Position numbers and translations under genes: made by a program. The notes beneath the pieces are model-generated. The model was not told the DNA's origin. It saw only the letters and a program-made list of their open reading frames with translations, and ran no database searches. 64,000 nt of DNA from Pseudomonas putida (GTDB lineage: Bacteria; Pseudomonadota; Gammaproteobacteria; Pseudomonadales; Pseudomonadaceae), in assembly GCF_001941965.1 (NCBI RefSeq), contig NZ_MKZO01000012.1:372001-436000 (forward strand), read 5' to 3'. Position 1 is the stretch's first letter, and the number at the start of each line of letters is the position of its first letter. This document shows positions 58,051 through 64,000 of this stretch, piece by piece.

Positions 58051-59213
58051 GTCGCGTCCGTAGCGGTGTCATGACCGCGTGCGCACCGCGCTCCTTGGCG
58101 GTTGCTTGCACACTATCCATTTCGACTCTGCTCTCAGGGTGCGGAAACTCGCAATCCACCGTATCCGAGCCTCCGCGCGCAGTGAAGCTCGCCGCCGCGC
58201 AGTCGGATCTCCCGCATAGCTCTCGCATCGAATTGACTGGCTCGGCGCGAGCAACCGAGCGCAGCATCCTAGGATTTGAAACAGGAGGACGGATCGCCAA
58301 GTTGAACGTCGACGTGGGTGAACGGTTCTCCCGCGGCCAAGTCCTGGCAGAACTTGATGCGCAACCTGACCGGCTTCGCGTGACACAAGCGCAAGCATCC
58401 CTGGCGGCCGCCGAAGCCGGCCTGATGGATCGACGTGTACAGACAGATCAACAGCGCCGGTTGCTCGAAAGCGAAGTCATCTCCCCTGCTGCGTTCGAGA
58501 GCGCGAAGGCGCAGCTAGCGGTCGCAGAGGGTCAAGCGCGCACTGCCAAGGCGGCGCTTGGCCTGGCCGAACGAGCACAACGTGGCACGATGATCGTCGC
58601 TCCTTTCGATGGTGTCGTGGCGGAAAAGCTGGCTTTGGCGTTCACCGACATTGCTGCTGGTGCGCCGGTATTTCAGGTCGACGGCGTGCGCAGTGGCACT
58701 GAGATCATCGCGAACGCGTCTACTACACAGGCACCTCACATAGATGTCGGCCAACGCGCAGAACTGAGCTGGAGCGGAGCCGAACAACCAATCCGAGCGG
58801 TGGTACGTCGTGTCGGTCTGCGCGCCGAAAATGGCTCGCTCCTACCCGTGGTGCTAGTGCCTGAAGATAACGCGCAAGCGCGCGCACTTCGGCCAGGTAT
58901 TCCCGTACAGGTCGTGCTCGACGCACCTGCGGCAACCTCCAAGACCTCTCGGCCCGAGACTGTATCCATACCTTATGCCTCGCTGGTGCTCGGCACGAAG
59001 CCGGGCGAGGCTTCCGTCTTCGTCTACACCCCTGAAGATAAGAAGGTGCACCGTCGCGCGGTGCGCTTCACGCCGGTACAGGAAGGAGACAGCGCGCGCG
59101 TCCTCGCTGGACTCAAGCCCGGCGAGACGGTGGTTGCCGCCGGAGGAGGATGGCTCACCGATGGACAGCCAGTGACACCACTGGAAGCCACCACTCAATT
59201 GACCAAGCGCTAA
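58047..59213 (+). CDS. RND efflux periplasmic adaptor (membrane fusion protein)
   Basis: 388 residues, signal and lipobox STLLSGC. Lipoyl halves in GFETGGRIAKLNVDVGERFSRGQVLAELD and GTMIVAPFDGVVAEKLA flank a helical hairpin; the beta-barrel and membrane-proximal domains follow. It joins the RND pump to the outer-membrane factor in the periplasm. Starts in the tetR stop codon. Confidence 0.93.
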   Translation: MSRVRSGVMTACAPRSLAVACTLSISTLLSGCGNSQSTVSEPPRAVKLAAAQSDLPHSSRIELTGSARATERSILGFETGGRIAKLNVDVGERFSRGQVLAELDAQPDRLRVTQAQASLAAAEAGLMDRRVQTDQQRRLLESEVISPAAFESAKAQLAVAEGQARTAKAALGLAERAQRGTMIVAPFDGVVAEKLALAFTDIAAGAPVFQVDGVRSGTEIIANASTTQAPHIDVGQRAELSWSGAEQPIRAVVRRVGLRAENGSLLPVVLVPEDNAQARALRPGIPVQVVLDAPAATSKTSRPETVSIPYASLVLGTKPGEASVFVYTPEDKKVHRRAVRFTPVQEGDSARVLAGLKPGETVVAAGGGWLTDGQPVTPLEATTQLTKR

Positions 59214-59237
59214 CGCGATCCACCAGGTTACTTCATC

Positions 59238-62200
59238 ATGAAGATCACCGAGATGGCGCTGCGCGCCAGTCGACTTACCTACTTTGTAGCGCTCATCATT
59301 TTCGTCGCCGGCATCGCGACCTTCCTGAATTTTCCTTCTCAGGAGGAGCCGACTGTCACGGTCCGCGATGCGATGGTCACGGCGTTGAACCCGGGGCTGC
59401 CCGCCGAACGCGTTGAGCAACTCATTGCCCGGCCGATCGAGGAGCGCTTGCGCGAACTGGCAGAGGTCAAGCGCGTGACGAGCACCGTGCGCGCAGGCAG
59501 CGCCATGATCCAGGTCACGATCTGGGACCGCTACACCGACTTGGCACCGATCTGGCAGCGCGTCCGGGCCAAGGTCGCCGATTCGAAGGATGCCTTACCA
59601 CAGAGCACGATGGGGCCTTTCGTCGACGAAGACTTCGGCCGCGTCGCGGTTGCCTCGATTGCGGTCACTGCACCAGGTTACTCCATGAGCGAGATGCGCG
59701 TCGCGCTCAAGCAGATGCGCGACCGCCTGTACACCGTGCCTGGTATTGAGCGCATCACTTTCTACGGCCTGCAGGAAGAGCGCGTCTATCTCGAATTCGA
59801 TCGGCCTAGGCTCGCGCGATTGGAGCTGACACCACAGGGGGTGATCGACCAACTCGTCAAACAGAACGTCGTCGCTTCGGGTGGACAAATTGTTGTCGGC
59901 GGCATCAATGCAACCTTGGCGGTCAGTGGCGAAGTGCGTGACGCTCCCTCCCTGCGAGCAATGCCGATCGCGCTGCCACGACCGCAAAGTAGTACGGCGC
60001 CCGTGCCGACGATCGCATTGGGTGAACTGGCGCAGGTGAGTGTGCGGCCAGCCGATCCGCCGGAATCTGCTGCCATCTACAAAGGCCAGCCCGCTGTCGT
60101 CATGGCGGTTTCGATGGCCTCCGGTCAGAACGTGGAGCAGTTCGGAAAAGCGCTCAAAGCACGGGTTGCAGACCAGGAGAAGCTGCTGCCGGCGGGTTTC
60201 GATCTGTCATACGTCACTTTCCAGGCCGATGTCGTCAAGCACGAGATGGGCAAAATGAACCACGTCATGATGGAGACGATCATCGTCGTCCTCGGTGTCG
60301 TCGTGCTATTTCTCGGTTGGCGCACCGGGATCATCGTGGGCATGATCGTGCCGTTGACGATCCTCAGTGCACTCATCGTCATGCGCGCGATGAACATCGA
60401 GCTTCAGAACGTCTCGATGGGCGCCATCATCATTGCGCTCGGCTTGTTGGTGGACAACGGCATTGTGATTGCCGAAGACATCGAACGCCGCCTGGCCGGT
60501 GGCGAAGATCGTAAGCATGCCTGCCTCGAGGCGGGCCGCACGCTCGCCATTCCGCTGCTCACGTCCTCGCTCGTGATCGTGATCGTGTTCTCGCCGTTCT
60601 TTTTTGGCCAGAACGCCACGAGCGAGTATCTGCACAATCTCGTGGTCGTGCTGGCACTGACGTTGTTCGCTTCGTGGCTGCTGTGCCTGACTGTCACGCC
60701 CCTATTGTGCTACCACTTCGCCAAACCCCATCACAAGCAGGAGCAGGGCGACGCCTATGACACCCGCTTCTACCGTGGCTACCGGCGCGTACTGGAGTGG
60801 GTGCTCCACCATAAGGCGGTCTATGTAGCGTCGATGATCGCGGCGCTTGCCATTGCGCTGTATGGCTTCACCACCCTGCCGTACGATTTCATGCCCAAGT
60901 CCGACCGGCTTCAGTTCCAGATTCCGGTGCAGCTCGCCCCCGGTACCGACTCGCGCGAAACGCTCGCCCGCGTGAAGCAGATCAGTGGTTGGCTGGGCGA
61001 CACGAACATCAATCCAGAAGTCTCCGATCACATCGGCTACGTCGCCGATGGTGGCCCGCGCTTCATCCTTAGCCTGAATCCACCACTGCCGGCATCGAAC
61101 ATCGCGTACTTCGTTGTCACATTGAAGCCGAAGAGCGACATCGACGCCGTCCTCGCCCGCACCCGCAGCTACTTTGCGCAAGCACATGGCGACGTGCGCG
61201 CCGAGCCCAAGCGTTTCTCGCTCGGTGCGACCGAGTCAGGGACTGCCATTTATCGCGTCAGCGGTCCGGATGAGGAGGTATTGTTGGGGGCCGCGTCCAA
61301 AATCGAAGCAGCGCTGCGCAAGCTGCCCGGCACCATCAACGTCAAGAACGATTGGGATACGCGCGTTGGCCGCATCGACGTACGGGTCGACCAGGACCGC
61401 GCGCGTCGGGCGGGCGTGACGACTGAAGACATCGCTGGCGGGCTGGATGTCCGCTACAGCGGCAGATCGATCTCGGTTATTCGCGACGGTGACACCTCCG
61501 TCCCGATCGTCCTGCGCAGTATCGTAAGCGAGCGTCGCAGCACGGCAGACGTAGGCGCGACGCTCATCTATCCCACCAACGGCGGTCCAGCGGTGACGCT
61601 GGCTCAGGTCGCAGACGTATCGCTCGCGAGCGAGCCCTCGGTCATCCAACGGCGCAATCTCATCCGCACGATCACCGTGCAAGGACAGAACACCTCTTAC
61701 ACCGCCCAGGAGATCATCAACCGCCTGGCGCCTAGCGTCGCTGCCCTGGACCTGCCCGCGGGCTACTCGGTTGAACTTGGCGGCGAGATCGAGGAAGCCG
61801 CCGAATCGAACGCCGCGCTGTCGACCTACATGCCCCTCGCATTTCTGGCGATGCTGATGCTGTTCGTATGGCAGTTCAATTCTTTCCGCAAGCTCGGTGT
61901 GATCCTCGCGACGATCCCTTTCACGCTTATCGGCGTGGTATTGGCTCTGAAGCTGACCGGCACACCTTTCAGCTTCATGGCGACCTTCGGCGTACTGGCC
62001 CTGTTCGGGATCATTGTCAACAACGCCGTGCTCTTGCTGGAACGCATCGACCAGGGGCTAGCGGAAGGCCTGCCACGCCATGAAGCCTTGGTTGGGGCCG
62101 CGATACAACGGCTTCGTCCAATCGTGATGACCAAGGTCACCTGCATTTCGGGACTGGTGCCACTCATGCTCTTCTCCGGACCATTATGGAAAGGGATGGC

Positions 62201-62342
62201 GATCGCGATGATCGGTGGGCTGGCACTCGGAACGCTGGTGACGTTGGGCTTGATTCCGCTGCTTTACGAAGTCCTGTTTGGAATCAAGCGAATTGGGCCG
62301 TGGAACCTGAGTGTCGCCACCGCGCATGGAGATCGCTCATGA
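59238..62342 (+). CDS. RND efflux transporter, inner-membrane pump
   Basis: 1034 residues with twelve membrane helices and two large periplasmic loops, AcrB-like in length. In helix 4 the proton-relay pair is D406-N407 (VDNGIVIAED) where AcrB has Asp-Asp. In helix 10 the essential AcrB lysine is replaced by N928 (IVNNAVLLLE). It therefore belongs to a branch with a different relay from AcrB; similar VNNA forms occur in poorly known RND groups. Substrate unknown. Its stop overlaps the SMR-like start. Confidence 0.93.
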   Translation: MKITEMALRASRLTYFVALIIFVAGIATFLNFPSQEEPTVTVRDAMVTALNPGLPAERVEQLIARPIEERLRELAEVKRVTSTVRAGSAMIQVTIWDRYTDLAPIWQRVRAKVADSKDALPQSTMGPFVDEDFGRVAVASIAVTAPGYSMSEMRVALKQMRDRLYTVPGIERITFYGLQEERVYLEFDRPRLARLELTPQGVIDQLVKQNVVASGGQIVVGGINATLAVSGEVRDAPSLRAMPIALPRPQSSTAPVPTIALGELAQVSVRPADPPESAAIYKGQPAVVMAVSMASGQNVEQFGKALKARVADQEKLLPAGFDLSYVTFQADVVKHEMGKMNHVMMETIIVVLGVVVLFLGWRTGIIVGMIVPLTILSALIVMRAMNIELQNVSMGAIIIALGLLVDNGIVIAEDIERRLAGGEDRKHACLEAGRTLAIPLLTSSLVIVIVFSPFFFGQNATSEYLHNLVVVLALTLFASWLLCLTVTPLLCYHFAKPHHKQEQGDAYDTRFYRGYRRVLEWVLHHKAVYVASMIAALAIALYGFTTLPYDFMPKSDRLQFQIPVQLAPGTDSRETLARVKQISGWLGDTNINPEVSDHIGYVADGGPRFILSLNPPLPASNIAYFVVTLKPKSDIDAVLARTRSYFAQAHGDVRAEPKRFSLGATESGTAIYRVSGPDEEVLLGAASKIEAALRKLPGTINVKNDWDTRVGRIDVRVDQDRARRAGVTTEDIAGGLDVRYSGRSISVIRDGDTSVPIVLRSIVSERRSTADVGATLIYPTNGGPAVTLAQVADVSLASEPSVIQRRNLIRTITVQGQNTSYTAQEIINRLAPSVAALDLPAGYSVELGGEIEEAAESNAALSTYMPLAFLAMLMLFVWQFNSFRKLGVILATIPFTLIGVVLALKLTGTPFSFMATFGVLALFGIIVNNAVLLLERIDQGLAEGLPRHEALVGAAIQRLRPIVMTKVTCISGLVPLMLFSGPLWKGMAIAMIGGLALGTLVTLGLIPLLYEVLFGIKRIGPWNLSVATAHGDRS

Positions 62343-62770
62343 GTCTCTTGCGAGCCGCCGCGTGCTGCGCATTCTCAGAATTCGTATGCACCCACGCTTC
62401 ATGCGTATGTCTCGCTAGGCTTATGCGATTCAGCACCCATCCGCTGATCTGGAAATCCTGGTCGATTGTCATTGCCGCAGGGGTTCTAGGAGCGGGCTAT
62501 CCACTGGGCCTGCGGGCCATCACGGCGGGCGGTCCGATGCGCTGGGTCGGCCTCTGTGTGGCAGTGACGTGCATGGCGGCCAGCGGCGCACTTTTGTGGT
62601 TCGCGCTCAAGCGGATTCCGATCAGCGCGGCCTCTGCAGCCTGGGCAGGAATCGGGCTACTTGGAAACTTGGGCGTCGGCGCCCTCCTACTAGGCGATGT
62701 CGCATCGGTAACGCGCTGGTCTGGCACCGCCCTCATCGCAGCAGGCATTGCCTGTCTTAGTTTCGTTTGA
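62339..62770 (+). CDS. SMR-like small membrane protein lacking the essential glutamate
   Basis: 143 residues from the ATG at 62339, with GGAGA 7 bases upstream and ATGA overlap with the pump gene. An internal Met at 62423 (115-residue form) fits the normal SMR length, and the first 28 residues match nothing. It aligns with SugE: AGVLGAGYPLGLR against AGLFEIGWPVGLK. The invariant Glu is Gly (residue 51 of the long form). Trp and Gly of helix 3 (AAWAGIGLLGN) are kept. Without Glu it cannot be a normal proton/drug exchanger; it may be a subunit or lipid-linked partner. Confidence 0.75.
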   Translation: MSLLRAAACCAFSEFVCTHASCVCLARLMRFSTHPLIWKSWSIVIAAGVLGAGYPLGLRAITAGGPMRWVGLCVAVTCMAASGALLWFALKRIPISAASAAWAGIGLLGNLGVGALLLGDVASVTRWSGTALIAAGIACLSFV

Positions 62771-62785
62771 TCAAGGAGACCCATT

Positions 62786-63406
62786 ATGAAGAGCAAAACT
62801 GCATTGATCCGCGGCGGCATCTTTTTTTGCGTAGCAGGCGCGCTCTCTGGATGCGCGACCAACAGCATGACGCGCTCCGGATTTCTCGGCGACTACGAGA
62901 AGTTATCGCCGACACGATACGAGAACGTACTGATGTACCGCGCAGCGGGATTCGAGCCCAAGCGTTATGCCGCTGTCGTGGTGGAAGAAGCGCAGATCAA
63001 GACCGCCTCGGGTCGCATCGATGGGCTCGATGACGCGCAGCAGCGCGAAGTGCTAGACCATGTGACGAGCGAACTGAAACGCCAGGAAGGCAAAAGTCCC
63101 GCCCCCCCAGGTGGCGCGGGACAGGTTCGGGTGCGTGTAGCGGTCACCGAACTGCAGACACCGAATCGGGCAGTCAATGCAATGACGACCCTGCTGGTTG
63201 GACCCGTGACGACGGGTGGTGCCAGCCTAGAGTTCGAAGCAGTCGATTTAAGGACGGGACGCCGGGTTGCTGCCGCCAGTTGCTTCGAGCGCGGCAACGT
63301 CATTAAAGAGTTCGCCGGTTCGTACACATTGCTGGGTCATGCCAAAGCGGCGATCACGAACTGCATCGAGCGCATCGACAGCGCTTGGCGGGACACGCAG
63401 CCATGA
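62786..63406 (+). CDS. DUF3313 family lipoprotein
   Basis: 206 residues, signal and lipobox GALSGC (Cys23). FLGDYEKLSP followed by YRAAGFEPKRYAAVVVEEAQI is the DUF3313 pattern. The family consists of exported lipoproteins of unknown function. It lies 15 bases after the SMR-like gene and overlaps the MlaE-like gene by 4 bases, which ties it to both the efflux and the ABC parts. Confidence 0.88.
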   Translation: MKSKTALIRGGIFFCVAGALSGCATNSMTRSGFLGDYEKLSPTRYENVLMYRAAGFEPKRYAAVVVEEAQIKTASGRIDGLDDAQQREVLDHVTSELKRQEGKSPAPPGGAGQVRVRVAVTELQTPNRAVNAMTTLLVGPVTTGGASLEFEAVDLRTGRRVAAASCFERGNVIKEFAGSYTLLGHAKAAITNCIERIDSAWRDTQP

Positions 63407-64000
63407 GCAACGCTTCACAGGCTTGGCTCCGGCAGGATGCCATGGTCGGCGGTGATCACAAATGGCTGGCGGGTGGCGACTGGACGATAGAGCACTACGC
63501 CAGTCTGGCAAAATCCGTGTCCGCCGCCCGCATCAGTCATGCCGAGGGGTACGCCACTCCCTTACTCGACTGGACGCAAGTCCAGAGACTGGACACCGCC
63601 GGCGCGGCTCTGCTGGTGGAAATTCTCGGGCCAGACTCGATACTCGACCGGCCGGAGGCAGCTCCAAATCTGTCCTCGGATCGCCTCGCCCTAATGAGAG
63701 CGCTGGCCGCCGCTGCTACCGATCAGCAGAAGACGGAGAAAGCAGCGGTGAGCGGGAATCCTCTGCTCCGCGGTCTGGGACGCATAGGCCTGACCTTGGA
63801 ACAGGGCTGTCGTGCGTGTCTTGGTCTGGCCGGGTTCGTGGGCCAGATCATCGAAACATGGAGCCGTACCGTTCGTCACCCGCGTCGCTGGCGCGCGACC
63901 TCGGTGATCGCTCAAATCCAGCGATCAGCGGTGGACGCCATTCCCATCGTGGCGCTACTGAGCTTCATGGTAGGAATGGTGGTGGCGTTCCTGGGAGCAA
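63403..64000 (+). CDS. STAS-MlaE fusion, ABC lipid-transport permease (partial)
   Basis: 199 codons to the window end. The N terminus has a STAS-like domain (GGDWTIEHYASLAKSVSA; TPLLDWTQVQRLDTAGAALLVEILG), as in MlaB. The MlaE permease domain begins near residue 130: LGLAGFVGQIIETWSRTVRHPRRWRATSVIAQIQRSAVDAIPIVALLSFMVGMVVAF. Such fusions act with an MlaF-like ATPase and an MCE protein in moving lipids between membranes; those genes would be expected to the right. Cut by the right edge. Confidence 0.9.
   Translation, partial: MSNASQAWLRQDAMVGGDHKWLAGGDWTIEHYASLAKSVSAARISHAEGYATPLLDWTQVQRLDTAGAALLVEILGPDSILDRPEAAPNLSSDRLALMRALAAAATDQQKTEKAAVSGNPLLRGLGRIGLTLEQGCRACLGLAGFVGQIIETWSRTVRHPRRWRATSVIAQIQRSAVDAIPIVALLSFMVGMVVAFLGA

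Overview
The window is GC-rich, almost fully coding, and reads as Pseudomonas (P. putida / P. fluorescens type lineage). The support is an OprD-family porin, AAHS-type aromatic acid transport, the aapJQMP order, a SpuC-like aminotransferase, DUF1302/DUF1329 genes, REP/REPIN repeats ending in a CTCCCACAGG-type tail, and AANAANAA (Hfq/Crc 'CA') motifs in front of catabolic genes. The genus is inferred; no rRNA or tRNA gene is present. Positions 1 to about 39,000 look like chromosome. From about 39,000 to the window end lies part of an integrative conjugative element (ICE) of the trb-type (Tn4371-like) architecture.

Chromosomal part. (a) 1-10,283: an eight-gene minus-strand operon (DUF1302, DUF1329, YCF48-like, RND/MMPL pump, MFS, cupin, fumarylacetoacetate-hydrolase family, SDR running off the left edge), with a divergent LysR. 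It looks like envelope transport plus catabolism of a probably hydrophobic carbonyl or aromatic compound. (b) 11,205-14,354: REP elements, then an amidohydrolase and a GlcG-like gene, then a second LysR related to the first. (c) 14,355-19,908: OprD porin, AAHS transporter, Rieske oxygenase and reductase, with a divergent MarR and a palindromic operator. This is a complete uptake-and-oxidation module for an aromatic acid. (d) 19,922-24,079: polar amino acid ABC transporter aapJQMP. (e) 24,450-32,083: a LysR divergent from an unusual one-carbon operon: SHMT-like, D-serine ammonia-lyase-like, FolD, PurU, GntP-family permease and a FolK paralogue. The parts fit a pathway in which a hydroxymethyl amino acid is imported, its one-carbon unit is moved to tetrahydrofolate, oxidised and released as formate. 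The SHMT and FolK paralogues both depart from canonical active-site residues. (f) 31,950-33,686: PLP aminotransferase and a divergent MarR with two identical operators. (g) 33,807-37,728: SpuC-like aminotransferase, APC permease and a LuxR-type regulator, tied together by three copies of TCACCC-N4-GGGTGA. (h) 37,886-39,125: a LysR facing a gene that is cut off after about 17 codons, which suggests that the element end lies there.

Element part. 39,372-51,701 is one tightly coupled minus-strand mating-pair-formation operon (traG, RHH gene, trbB, C, D, E, J, a trbK-like gene, trbL, F, G, I, DUF2274), with 4-bp start/stop overlaps at eight junctions. Cargo follows: a LysR with AT-rich palindromes shared with an SRPBCC gene; a DJ-1/PfpI gene destroyed by an IS3-family remnant; a SugE-type SMR protein; a second entry-exclusion lipoprotein; another LysR; and a TetR-controlled envelope cluster. 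That cluster has an outer-membrane factor on one strand. On the other are tetR, membrane fusion protein, RND pump, an SMR-like protein without the essential glutamate, a DUF3313 lipoprotein and a STAS-MlaE-like permease cut by the right edge. The combination of RND tripartite pump, degenerate SMR protein and Mla-like ABC permease in one coupled operon is the best candidate here for an undescribed system; the one-carbon operon is the second. Relaxase, integrase and the other element end are outside the window.
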